Of a stretch of 64,000 bases of DNA, positions 9,547-17,983 are shown piece by piece. This DNA is from CAJXMH01 sp040220135 (GTDB lineage: Bacteria; Bacteroidota; Bacteroidia; Flavobacteriales_E; Vicingaceae). The translations under genes and the position numbers were made by a program. The stretch is from positions 186,001 to 250,000 of the forward strand of contig JAVJTT010000006.1 in NCBI GenBank assembly GCA_040220135.1, given 5' to 3'. The notes under the pieces were generated by a model that made no database searches, was not told where the DNA came from, and worked only from the letters and a program-made list of their open reading frames with translations. Positions within the stretch are counted from its first letter, which is position 1. The number at the start of each line of letters is the position of its first letter.

Positions 9547-11006
9547 GGTTTCTTTCTTTTTAAAGGTGCCAAGAAAGAGGTTTTTACCTTGTCAAGTAGT
9601 TCCCCTTCTTCATTGTAAACGCCAAGATAAATGGTCGATTTGCGATCTGTCAACTGCTCCATATCAAGAATTAGAAAGAAGGAGCCTTCCGCAATAGATT
9701 CAGAAGGAATTATGAAATTCTTTCTTCCGATGTATTCTATTTTTCCTTCCAAGTCAATGGGTTTGATCTCACCGGGTATACTATCAAAGGTTTTGTTGAT
9801 GATTTTGTAATTGTACAAATTGCTCACCTGATTATTATCTCTTTTCTGGTATTGCTGACCAGGTGTTTTTAAGATGTTAGCATCTACATCAGAACGATTC
9901 ACAAGTAAAAAGCTAACTAGACCCATTAAAAGAACTAGCACAACAGAGTAGGCAATACTTCGTGCGTTTAGCTTTTTCTTTGTTTTGTTCACAATGCCTT
10001 CTTCTGAGTCGTATCGAATCAAGCCCTTGGGCAAGCCAACACTTTCCATCATGTGGTCACAAGCATCTATACAAGCAGTACAGTTTACGCACTCAAGCTG
10101 AGTGCCGTTTCGAATGTCAATACCGGTGGGGCAAACATCAACACATTGATGGCAATCTATACAGTCGCCTTTGCCGGCTTCTTCTCGGTCTTCTTTTTTC
10201 TTAAAACGGCCTCTTACTTCCCCTCGTATGTAGTCGTAAGCCACCACAATGGAGTTTCGATCTAGCATAACCCCTTGCAACCTGCCATAAGGACAGGCTA
10301 CAATGCACACTTGCTCTCTAAACCAACTGAAAACCCAGTAAAAAACACCGGTAAAAATCAGTAGGGAAACCAAGCTCGTAATATGGTTCAAAGGGTTATC
10401 TGTAATAATGTTGATCAACTCATCAGAGCCAATAATGTAGGCTAGAAAGGTGTTTGCGATTAAGAATGAGATCGCAAAGAAAATGCTGTGTTTTAAAACT
10501 CTTTTTCTAATTTTTTCAGCATTCCAAGGAGCTTCATCTAGTCTTTTTTGGTGCTTAAAATCCCCATCAATCCAAAACTCTATTTTACGGAAAACCATTT
10601 CCATAAAAATGGTTTGAGGGCAAACCCATCCGCAGAATAATCGTCCGAAAACAACGGTAAACAAAACAACAAACAAGACTCCAGAAAGCATGACCAAAAC
10701 GAAGATGTAGAAATCTTGCGGCCAAAAAACCTGGCCAAAGATGATGAACTTCCGCTCCAAGATGTTGATCATCAAAAGTGGTTGCCCACCAATTCTGATG
10801 AAGGGACCTGAAAATAGCATCGCTAAGAGCAGGACACTCACCCAAGACCTTGCATTGTAGTACTTTCCTTTGGGTTTCTTGGGGAAAATCCAATTTCTTT
10901 TACCTTCTTCATCTATCGTTCCGATAGAGTCTCGAAAGCTCTGGTCCATGTATTCTTCCTTCTCCTGCCCTTTCATAGTGGCTTGGGATTTATTTATCCA
11001 TTTCAA
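9543..11006 (-). CDS. ccoG: CcoG (FixG/RdxA), cbb3 oxidase accessory polyferredoxin
   Basis: This 487-residue membrane iron-sulfur protein is required for cbb3 oxidase maturation, where homologues act in copper reduction. An N-terminal membrane region contains GRLFCGWVCPQT and FREQVCIVACPYGRLQGVM. A two-cluster ferredoxin segment follows, with CIDCHQCVDVCP and CVNCTACIDACD, then another membrane segment and the C-terminal immunoglobulin-like FixG domain. All eight ferredoxin cysteines are present. The start overlaps the end of ccoP by 17 bp, suggesting coupled translation. Confidence 0.93.
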   Translation of the reverse strand: MKWINKSQATMKGQEKEEYMDQSFRDSIGTIDEEGKRNWIFPKKPKGKYYNARSWVSVLLLAMLFSGPFIRIGGQPLLMINILERKFIIFGQVFWPQDFYIFVLVMLSGVLFVVLFTVVFGRLFCGWVCPQTIFMEMVFRKIEFWIDGDFKHQKRLDEAPWNAEKIRKRVLKHSIFFAISFLIANTFLAYIIGSDELINIITDNPLNHITSLVSLLIFTGVFYWVFSWFREQVCIVACPYGRLQGVMLDRNSIVVAYDYIRGEVRGRFKKKEDREEAGKGDCIDCHQCVDVCPTGIDIRNGTQLECVNCTACIDACDHMMESVGLPKGLIRYDSEEGIVNKTKKKLNARSIAYSVVLVLLMGLVSFLLVNRSDVDANILKTPGQQYQKRDNNQVSNLYNYKIINKTFDSIPGEIKPIDLEGKIEYIGRKNFIIPSESIAEGSFFLILDMEQLTDRKSTIYLGVYNEEGELLDKVKTSFLAPLKRKKP

Positions 11007-12141
11007 CGACCACCTTCATGGTGTCGTTTTCTTCCGTGGCCAAGCTGTCACTTTCTTCTGCTGGAATTTCTTCCACAAAAACTTCACCTTGCGGAGCCTT
11101 TCCATTCGGTGGATTAGTTCCTTTTAAGGTTTTGATGTAAGAGGCAACTTGCTGCATTTGCTTTGGACTAAATTGACTTTGCCAAGCAATCATGCCTTTT
11201 TCCGGTACACCGTACTTAATGGTCTTGAAAATGCTCTTCATGCTTCCGCCATGAATCCAATATTCATCGGTTAAATTTGGTCCGGCTCCGCCTTCTCCTA
11301 ATTGACCATGACAGGTGGCACAGTTACCTTGGTATATAGCAGCACCTTTGTCAATGGTTGGAGCATCTACCAAGAAAACTACATTGTCTTCAGTTATGCT
11401 TTCGGTAGCATTAGCCATCATTTCGGCTTTTTCTACGGCAGCTTCATTCATTTCTGCCATATACTCTTCATGACTCAATTGGCCGTTTCCGGTAATGTGG
11501 AAACGAACGATGTACACCACAGCAAAAATGATAGTTGCGTAGAACATATAGACCCACCAAGGAGGCAAGTTGTTATCTAACTCTTTAATGCCATCATAAT
11601 CATGATCAAGCATTACAGACTCTTCTTCCTCAAGCGGAACATTATCGGTTAAGCTCAACGCTTCAAAAATATCAGCTGTTTTCTCAGCGGTTTCTTCTTC
11701 TGCAACTTCCTTTGATTCTTGCAGTTTAATTAAAGTTGAAAGTGCTTTAAAGAGCACAAAAACCACAACTGCTAGGGTAATAATTAAGGCGGTTAAGATC
11801 CAAAATAGGGTGTTGCCCATTACAAAAACAGTCTCACTTGCTGCTTCATTAGCTGCATTCGCGCCGAAGCTTGTTCCTAATAAAAACAGGGTAATTATGG
11901 CTTTTGCTGCTTGGTTTGTATTCAAGTTTTCTGCTAACTTTTCACTTTTACTAATGCTTTTTATAGCAGAAGAAAGTGCTTGAATGATCACAAGTAACAA
12001 GAGAACAAAGCCAATCATTAGGGTTAATAATATGGAATCAGAGATGCCACCTACTTGGGCAGTCCCATTACCTTGAGCCAAAGCTGCTAGTGGAGCCATG
12101 AGGCTTAGCAGTAGGCTTACACTAAATATTTTCCTTTTCAT
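10990..12141 (-). CDS. ccoP: CcoP, cytochrome c subunit of cbb3 oxidase (single heme)
   Basis: The 383-residue protein has a signal peptide (to about residue 23) and several membrane helices. The FixP N-terminal signature HDYDGIKELDNNLPPWW lies near residues 180-196, followed by a single cytochrome c domain with heme motif CATCH at 274-278. Proteobacterial CcoP has two hemes, whereas this one has one. About 170 residues precede the FixP signature and contain two extra hydrophobic stretches and an acidic loop. CcoP delivers electrons to CcoO/N at the periplasmic face. The start lies 11 bp after ccoQ. Confidence 0.9.
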   Translation of the reverse strand: MKRKIFSVSLLLSLMAPLAALAQGNGTAQVGGISDSILLTLMIGFVLLLLVIIQALSSAIKSISKSEKLAENLNTNQAAKAIITLFLLGTSFGANAANEAASETVFVMGNTLFWILTALIITLAVVVFVLFKALSTLIKLQESKEVAEEETAEKTADIFEALSLTDNVPLEEEESVMLDHDYDGIKELDNNLPPWWVYMFYATIIFAVVYIVRFHITGNGQLSHEEYMAEMNEAAVEKAEMMANATESITEDNVVFLVDAPTIDKGAAIYQGNCATCHGQLGEGGAGPNLTDEYWIHGGSMKSIFKTIKYGVPEKGMIAWQSQFSPKQMQQVASYIKTLKGTNPPNGKAPQGEVFVEEIPAEESDSLATEENDTMKVVVEMDK

Positions 12142-12152
12142 AGCAGTAGTTT

Positions 12153-12347
12153 TCAGTGGTTAATGTGTATTTCTTCAGAATCATCTTCTAAAGGCATTTG
12201 GGCTAAGCTTTGCACTTCCTCTTTATTCATGCGTATCACCCAGACAAAAAGCCCGATAAAGAAGATAAAAAAGATGAGGAAGGAGATGAGAGGGAATATT
12301 TCGATTCCCCCGATCGTCTCCATATTGTGTTTGATAAATTTTAGCAT
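12153..12347 (-). CDS. ccoQ: CcoQ/FixQ-like small subunit
   Basis: The 64-residue protein has one strongly hydrophobic helix (about residues 16-37) and a short acidic cytoplasmic tail. It sits between ccoNO and ccoP, exactly where the CcoQ subunit is expected. CcoQ stabilises the oxidase complex. Sequence conservation is low in this family, so position and topology carry most of the weight. Confidence 0.8.
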   Translation of the reverse strand: MLKFIKHNMETIGGIEIFPLISFLIFFIFFIGLFVWVIRMNKEEVQSLAQMPLEDDSEEIHINH

Positions 12348-12353
12348 GACGAT

Positions 12354-14504
12354 TTAGTTTTCAGCAGTTTGATTTCCTTTTTCAATGTCGACTCCAAGTC
12401 GTTGTAAATAGGCAATCAAGGCTATAATTTCACGGTCAGGAGCCACTTCAAAGCCTTCCTCTTCAAGCGTTCCACGCATTTCTTCAACAATTTCATTGGC
12501 CTGTTTTACCACATCGGCATTTGCTTGCTGTGGGTAATCTTCTTCATAGGGTACACCCAGTGTAATCATGGCTTCAATTTTTGCTGCGGTTATAGTGGTG
12601 TCGTAGCTCTTGTCTAGCAACCATGGGTATCGCGGCATAATAGACCCAGGAGAAACACTTCGTGGATCATACATGTGTTTAAAGTGCCAAGAATGTGGTT
12701 TTCTAAGTTTGGCCGTACCTTCTCTTGCCAAGTCAGGTCCGGTGCGTTTAGAGCCCCAAAGGTGTGGGTGATCATAAACAAACTCTCCCGCCTTAGAGTA
12801 TTCACCATAACGCTCTGTTTCAGAACGGAAAGGGCGAATCATTTGACTGTGACAGTTGTTACAACCTTCTTTGATGTATACATCTCTACCAATTAGCTCT
12901 AGTGGGGTATAAGGCTTAACGCTAGCAATGGTTGGTACATTCGATTTTACTAAGAAAGTAGGAACCATTTCAATAACACCTCCAATTAAGATGACCACTA
13001 AAGATGCAAGGAGCATTTGGGTTGGTTTACGCTCAAACCATCTGTGCCAGTGGTCGTCTTTGTGGTTTGCACTTAACTTTTTCAATGGTGCTGCCTCTGC
13101 TTCTTCCTCTTCTTGGAATTCACCAGACTTAGCCGTTTGGATTAAGTTTACCACCATTACGATTACCCCAATGTAGTACAAGGTTCCACCAACAGCTCGG
13201 TAGGCATACATGGGAATAATGTTAGTTACGGTTTCTAAAAAGTTTGGATATTTTAGGAATCCTTCATTGGTAAAGTCGTTCCACATTTGGCTTTGGGTAA
13301 AGCCAGCCCAATATAGTGGAATGGCATAGAACAAAATACCCAAGGTGCCAATCCAGAAGTGAAAGTTGGCCAGCTTGTCTGACCACAACTTGGTTTTCCA
13401 AAGTTTTGGCCATAGGTAGTAAAGCATTCCGAAAGTCAAAAAGCCATTCCAACCTAAAGCTCCAACGTGAACGTGTGCTACAATCCAATCGGTAAAGTGG
13501 GCAATGGCATTGACATTTTTCAGAGAAAGCATCGGTCCTTCGAAAGTTGACATACCATAAGCGGTAATAGCAACCACCATAAACTTTAATACAGCACTAT
13601 CTCGAACTTTATCCCATGCACCTCTTAAGGTTAACAATCCATTGATCATTCCGCCCCAAGAAGGAGCAATTAACATCACAGAGAAAACGGTTCCTAAAGA
13701 CTGTGCCCAATCTGGCAAAGCCGTATAAAGCAAGTGGTGAGGACCCGCCCAAATGTAAAGGAAGATCAAAGCCCAAAAGTGAATAATCGAAAGACGGTAT
13801 GAAAATACCGGACGATTGGCTGCTTTGGGCACGAAATAGTACATCAGTCCCAAGTAAGGTGTTGTTAAAAAGAAAGCCACGGCATTGTGTCCATACCACC
13901 ATTGCACCAAGGCATCTTGCACTCCGGCATACCAAGAATAACTTTTTAGAAAAGTAACTGGCAACTCAAAAGAGTTTACAATGTGTAATACGGCAACCGT
14001 AACAAAAGTGGCAATGTAGAACCAAATGGCTACATACAAGTGACGCTCTCTTCGTTTTAAAATGGTAGCGAACATGTTCCAGCCAAATACCACCCAAATT
14101 AAAGCGATGGCAATATCAATTGGCCATTCTAACTCAGCATACTCTTTCGAGGTAGTAATACCAAGCGGTAAGGTTATGGCTGCCGAAACGATGATCAATT
14201 GCCAACCCCAAAAGTTAATTTTACTGAGTAAGTCGCTGTACATACGAGCTTTCAACAGTCGTTGAAGCGAATAGTACACCCCGGCAAAAATACCGTTCCC
14301 TACAAATGCAAAAATCACTGCATTGGTGTGCAGTGGTCGAACTCTACCAAATGTGGTATATTCTAAATTAAAACTAAGGGAAGGGAATATAAACTGAAAG
14401 GCGACTAATAAGCCGACTAACATACCAATTACTCCCCAAAAGACCGTAGCGTAAGCAAACAGCTTTACAATCTTATTGTCATACTTGAATTTTTCTACTT
14501 GCAT
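12354..14504 (-). CDS. ccoN: CcoNO, fused catalytic and monoheme subunits of cbb3 oxidase
   Basis: This 716-residue fusion has CcoN at residues 1 to about 480. Likely ligands are His59, His206 (WWYGHNAVAF), His256/257 (GPHHLLYT) and His344/346 (AHVHVGALGW), which bind heme b, CuB and heme b3. After a charged linker, the CcoO part has a membrane anchor near 497-518 and the heme c motif CNNCH at 548-552, followed by the CcoO pattern HLWGSKRTGPDLAREG. Such fusions are common in Bacteroidota. The enzyme reduces oxygen at low concentration and pumps protons. It starts 8 bp after ccoS. Confidence 0.95.
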   Translation of the reverse strand: MQVEKFKYDNKIVKLFAYATVFWGVIGMLVGLLVAFQFIFPSLSFNLEYTTFGRVRPLHTNAVIFAFVGNGIFAGVYYSLQRLLKARMYSDLLSKINFWGWQLIIVSAAITLPLGITTSKEYAELEWPIDIAIALIWVVFGWNMFATILKRRERHLYVAIWFYIATFVTVAVLHIVNSFELPVTFLKSYSWYAGVQDALVQWWYGHNAVAFFLTTPYLGLMYYFVPKAANRPVFSYRLSIIHFWALIFLYIWAGPHHLLYTALPDWAQSLGTVFSVMLIAPSWGGMINGLLTLRGAWDKVRDSAVLKFMVVAITAYGMSTFEGPMLSLKNVNAIAHFTDWIVAHVHVGALGWNGFLTFGMLYYLWPKLWKTKLWSDKLANFHFWIGTLGILFYAIPLYWAGFTQSQMWNDFTNEGFLKYPNFLETVTNIIPMYAYRAVGGTLYYIGVIVMVVNLIQTAKSGEFQEEEEAEAAPLKKLSANHKDDHWHRWFERKPTQMLLASLVVILIGGVIEMVPTFLVKSNVPTIASVKPYTPLELIGRDVYIKEGCNNCHSQMIRPFRSETERYGEYSKAGEFVYDHPHLWGSKRTGPDLAREGTAKLRKPHSWHFKHMYDPRSVSPGSIMPRYPWLLDKSYDTTITAAKIEAMITLGVPYEEDYPQQANADVVKQANEIVEEMRGTLEEEGFEVAPDREIIALIAYLQRLGVDIEKGNQTAEN

Positions 14505-14512
14505 GATCGTGA

Positions 14513-14692
14513 TTATTGATTAGTGGATTTTTCTTTATTTAGGTTCTTTTGACTCTTCTCATCGAACAGCATTCTTACTGATGGCGTGTAGTCATCATCG
14601 TATTGCCCACTTTTAACAGACCAGATAAAGGCAATCAAAAATGCAATTGCGACAGCAAGGCTAGCGAGAATAAGAAGAATTAGTACACTCAT
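14513..14692 (-). CDS. ccoS: CcoS, small cbb3 oxidase maturation protein
   Basis: The 59-residue protein begins MSVLILLILASLAVAIAF, forms one membrane helix, and continues IWSVKSGQYDDDYTPSVRML. The GQYDD turn directly after the helix is the usual CcoS signature. CcoS is needed to load heme b and copper into CcoN. It is the first gene of the oxidase operon, 8 bp upstream of ccoNO. The predicted FNR-dependent promoter (14709-14751) lies just upstream. Confidence 0.88.
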   Translation of the reverse strand: MSVLILLILASLAVAIAFLIAFIWSVKSGQYDDDYTPSVRMLFDEKSQKNLNKEKSTNQ

Positions 14693-14708
14693 TTTATAAA
14701 TATTTGGA

Positions 14709-14751
14709 CAAAGGTGGCACTGGACAAATCATCAAAAAATGATATTTATCA
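14709..14751 (-). promoter_or_regulatory. FNR-type activator site and -7 element for the ccoS operon
   Basis: On the minus strand the box TGATAAATATCA (14751-14740) is followed by 23 nt and then CACCTTTG (14716-14709), an nAnnTTTG -7 element. The box centre falls about 42 bp upstream of the expected transcription start, the class II activator position. The same geometry recurs at three other promoters here. Confidence 0.7.
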
Positions 14752-14758
14752 GCTTTGT

Positions 14759-15310
14759 CTATTTTTCAGGATAATCTTGGCAGTCATCATCTAAACTATC
14801 GTATCTAGGCTGTATGCTTTTAAAAGATTTTTCTTCGGGGTCAAAAATCTCCCAAAGGTCTACACGTTCAACGTGCAAATGCAGGCTTTTAGTTGGCCCA
14901 CTAGCTGAATTGACTACCTTGTGGAAGCCCATACTGTCGTTCAAATATGTAGACTCTCCTTCTTGAACAGTAATAGTTTCTTTTAATTCACAACTTTTGG
15001 CATCACGATCTACATCATAGGTTTCAATGGTTAATTCGCCCTCTATTACTTTAATCCAGCCTTCTTGAAAGTCGAAACTATGAATGGCCGACTGTTGGCC
15101 TTTTTGCCAACACATTAAAATAAATTCATATCCATCGCAAGAAGAAACACAGTTTCGCGTGTAATGGTCTGCGTTATCTGTGCAGTAGGGAGCCCATTCC
15201 TTCATGGGGATTTTGAGAGCATTAAATAACTCAACATAGCCACCATAGCCTGGCCCTAGGTTGAGGTTTTTCTTTAACTGAGTAACAGTTTCAATATCGG
15301 CAATAGGCAT
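14759..15310 (-). CDS. Cysteine dioxygenase-like cupin with altered metal-binding motif
   Basis: The 183-residue protein aligns with type I cysteine dioxygenase, which converts cysteine to cysteine sulfinate with O2 and Fe(II). It has YTRN (Arg52, the expected substrate-carboxylate contact), YEFILMCW, VIEGELTIETY, TYLNDSMGFH and KSLHLH. The usual His-x-His iron motif reads IHSFDF here, so the second metal histidine is replaced by Phe79. His77 and His144 remain, and an extra His146 follows two residues after the third ligand. Activity is therefore uncertain. It has its own predicted FNR-type promoter and lies between the cco operon and ccoI. Confidence 0.75.
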   Translation of the reverse strand: MPIADIETVTQLKKNLNLGPGYGGYVELFNALKIPMKEWAPYCTDNADHYTRNCVSSCDGYEFILMCWQKGQQSAIHSFDFQEGWIKVIEGELTIETYDVDRDAKSCELKETITVQEGESTYLNDSMGFHKVVNSASGPTKSLHLHVERVDLWEIFDPEEKSFKSIQPRYDSLDDDCQDYPEK

Positions 15311-15337
15311 TTCTTTGAAAGATTAATTAGTTTCACC

Positions 15338-15380
15338 CAAAGCTAAAAAATGATTTTGAAGAAGAAAATGATATTTGTTA
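15338..15380 (-). promoter_or_regulatory. FNR-type activator site and -7 element for cysteine dioxygenase
   Basis: On the minus strand TAACAAATATCA (15380-15369) is followed by 23 nt and TAGCTTTG (15345-15338), a perfect TAnnTTTG. The gene begins at 15310, leaving a leader of about 20 nt. One half-site deviates (TAA rather than TGA). Confidence 0.6.
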
Positions 15381-15513
15381 GCTTTTCTGAAAAGACAAAA
15401 CAGGAGAACAAGTCCTCCTTTCTTTTAACACTATACATACAAAGGCTTGCTTTTTTAAGCGAGAAGAAAGCATTTATTGCGAAGAACTCGAAGGACTTAT
15501 TCTTCTAGAAGCT

Positions 15514-17916
15514 TTATTGAACCTTCTTAACCCAAACAGCGAAGCTAACAAACCCTACCACAGTAACAGAGCTTATCGGCATAAGAATAGCCGCAAAAAC
15601 CGGACTTAACAATCCTTGCACGGCAAAGGCCAAACCAATGGCATTATATAAAAAAGAAATTACGAAGCTGATCAGCACAATGCGTTTGCAGCTTTTTGTG
15701 AAGTTGAGAATTTTAGCCAACAAGTCAAATCTATCGGCTTCCAGAATCACATCGCAAGCAGGTGAAAAAGCATTGACATTTTCGGCAATGGAAACCCCAA
15801 CATTACTTTGTAATAGGGCACCAGCATCGTTTAAACCGTCCCCTATCATCATGCACTGTTTGTCTTTGGCTTGTTGCGTTTTAATATAAACCAACTTGTC
15901 TTCTGGGCTTTGTTCAAACTTTAGATCACTGTTTTTGGGAAAAATGCCTTTTAATTTTTCTTTTTGCCCGGCATGGTCTCCTGAAATCATCGACAATTGA
16001 TAATGTTGACTGAGCTTTTGTAATAAAGACTTCAAGCCTTTTCTGTATTGGTTGGAGACTTCAAAATAGCCTTTGACCTTGCCATTAAGTTCAATAAAAA
16101 CAGAAGTGGCTAATTGGTTTGGTTGTGCTTCTCCTAACCAGCTCGCCGAGCCAAGCCGAAAACTTCCCACTGTAGTTTTTCCGCTTAACCCTTTGCCAGC
16201 TATTTCAGAAAAGTGAGTTACTTTTAGCTCTTCTCCAATCGGCAAATGACTGGCAATAATGCGACTTAGCGGGTGGTTACTTTGACTTAAAATTGCTTGA
16301 ATGCTTTCTTGTTCTTCTTCCGAAAGATCTTCTCCTAGATAATTGACTTTCCGGTTTTGTCCATAGGTTAAGGTTCCGGTTTTGTCAAAAATCAATAGAT
16401 CAATTTCAGCCATTTGTTCAATAACAGCAGCCTCACGTAAATAGCAGCTCAAGCGACCCAAATATCGCATTGCATGACCAAAAGTAAAGGGAGCGGCTAA
16501 AGCTAAAGCGCAGGGGCAGGCGACAATTAGAACTGCGGTAATTACCTCTATAGAGGCGCCAACGCCAAACTGAAAGTGATAAAGCCCTGAAAGCCCGGCA
16601 ATTAATAAAATAATGGGAGTAAACCACTGGGAAATTTTATCGGTCAAAGCGGAAAAGCTTACTTGCTCTGTTTGGGTTTCGGTGCGTGCAGCATGTTCAC
16701 TCCACAAACGAGTAAGCTTGCTTTGAGCCAAAGGTCGAATCACTTCTAAAATAATTGCTTCGCCGATTTGTCTTCCGCCGGCAAATAACTTACTGCCAAT
16801 TTCTCTTTCAATTGGTTCTGATTCTCCAGTGGCAAAACTATTGTCAATGTTGGCCTTACCCTTAATTAAGTAGGCATCAACCGGAATCAACTCCCCGTTT
16901 CGGATTACGATTTTGTCACCTTTTTTTATTTCTTGTACCGGAATACTCTTTTCTACCCCCCCTTCTACTTTGTTAATGGAAATCGGGAAATAGGAACGGT
17001 AGTCGCGCTCAAAAGAGAGTTGATGGTAAATTTTTTCTTGAAAGATTCGGCCAATTAGCAAGAAGAAAAGTAAACCACAGAGAGAGTCGAAATAGCCTGC
17101 ACCTGTTTGACTCATCACTTCGTAAACGCTTCTTATGTAAAGTACTAAAACGCCAATAGCAATGGGAACATCAATGTTTAAGCGCTTGTTTTTTAGACTT
17201 GTTAAAGCCGACTTAAAATAATCTTGACCACTATAAAAAGCGACCGGAGTTGCGAGAGCCAAATTCAACCAACTAAACCAGGAAGCAAACTCTTTTAAAC
17301 TTCTTTCATCAAAACCAAAATACTCCGGCAAGCTTAGCAGCATAATGTTGCCAAAGGCAAACCCAGCAAGTCCAACCTGATAGAGTAAACGTTTACTGAT
17401 GGGCTTTTTTCTTTCTGACTTGAGCTGATCCAAGGTTATGCTTGGTTCATATCCCAAACTAGCTAAAAGTTCTACTAATTTTCGCAGACTAAGCTCATGA
17501 TGGTTAAAAGTGAGGTAGATCTCTTTTTTCAAAAAATTTACTCGACTTTGTTGCACCGCCGGATTTAGCTTGTAGAGGTTCTCCAATAGCCACAGGCAGG
17601 AACTACAATGAATTTGTGGCAAGTAGAATTGTACTTTACTAATGGTGTCGTCTTGGTAGTCAAGCAGCTCTTCAATAATGCTTTCGTGCTCTAAGTAATC
17701 AAACTTTTTTTGTGATTTAGTTTTGGGGCTTATTCCAGGTTTGCTCTCTAGTTCGTAGTAATCGCAAAGGTCATTCGATTGCAAGATCTCATAAACGGTT
17801 TTACAGCCTTGGCAGCAGAAGACTTTATCGTCTGCCTTAAGGGCTGTACTCAAACAATCATCACCGCAGTGATAGCAGCTTGTAGGTGTTTTTTTAGAAA
17901 TCGTTTTTTGACTCAT
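15514..17916 (-). CDS. ccoI: CcoI/FixI copper-transporting P1B-type ATPase
   Basis: The 800-residue ATPase starts with a cysteine-rich metal-binding region (Cys14, 17, 21, 34, 35, 38). A heavy-metal-associated domain with HCSSC (Cys104, Cys107) follows. It has the membrane CPC motif (ACPCALALAAPF, 467-469), the phosphorylation loop DKTGT (Asp511) and the late MIGDGLNDAGAL motif. The N-terminal cysteine domain is typical of CcoI, which supplies copper to the cbb3 oxidase CuB site. The gene diverges from the Crp/Fnr regulator and has its own predicted FNR site. About 200 bp without a gene separate its end from the dioxygenase start. Confidence 0.92.
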   Translation of the reverse strand: MSQKTISKKTPTSCYHCGDDCLSTALKADDKVFCCQGCKTVYEILQSNDLCDYYELESKPGISPKTKSQKKFDYLEHESIIEELLDYQDDTISKVQFYLPQIHCSSCLWLLENLYKLNPAVQQSRVNFLKKEIYLTFNHHELSLRKLVELLASLGYEPSITLDQLKSERKKPISKRLLYQVGLAGFAFGNIMLLSLPEYFGFDERSLKEFASWFSWLNLALATPVAFYSGQDYFKSALTSLKNKRLNIDVPIAIGVLVLYIRSVYEVMSQTGAGYFDSLCGLLFFLLIGRIFQEKIYHQLSFERDYRSYFPISINKVEGGVEKSIPVQEIKKGDKIVIRNGELIPVDAYLIKGKANIDNSFATGESEPIEREIGSKLFAGGRQIGEAIILEVIRPLAQSKLTRLWSEHAARTETQTEQVSFSALTDKISQWFTPIILLIAGLSGLYHFQFGVGASIEVITAVLIVACPCALALAAPFTFGHAMRYLGRLSCYLREAAVIEQMAEIDLLIFDKTGTLTYGQNRKVNYLGEDLSEEEQESIQAILSQSNHPLSRIIASHLPIGEELKVTHFSEIAGKGLSGKTTVGSFRLGSASWLGEAQPNQLATSVFIELNGKVKGYFEVSNQYRKGLKSLLQKLSQHYQLSMISGDHAGQKEKLKGIFPKNSDLKFEQSPEDKLVYIKTQQAKDKQCMMIGDGLNDAGALLQSNVGVSIAENVNAFSPACDVILEADRFDLLAKILNFTKSCKRIVLISFVISFLYNAIGLAFAVQGLLSPVFAAILMPISSVTVVGFVSFAVWVKKVQ

Positions 17917-17927
17917 AAGATAAAGAC

Positions 17928-17973
17928 CAAAATTCTTTTTTATATATCCTGCAAAGTATGATATTTGTCATAC
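17928..17973 (-). promoter_or_regulatory. FNR-type palindrome between ccoI and the crp/fnr gene
   Basis: GTATGA-N6-TCATAC (17956-17973) is a perfect 6+6 palindrome. Toward ccoI, its 12-bp core is followed by 23 nt and GAATTTTG (17935-17928), the same spacing as at the other predicted promoters. Toward the regulator gene, a possible -7 element GATATTTG (17960-17967) lies inside the palindrome, 16 nt before the ATG. Binding could thus activate ccoI and repress the regulator's own gene. Confidence 0.7.
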
Positions 17974-17983
17974 CTGCTGATAT

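Noticed and set aside
14721..14733. Second box-like sequence (GGACAAATCATC) next to the ccoS FNR site
   Set aside because: It does not have the TGA-N6-TCA spacing and is probably chance similarity.
15311..15513. Possible terminator or small gene between ccoI and the dioxygenase
   Set aside because: A weak CTTGCTT/AAGCGAG pairing has no T-run on the minus strand, and no credible small coding frame was seen; only the promoter at 15338-15380 is supported.
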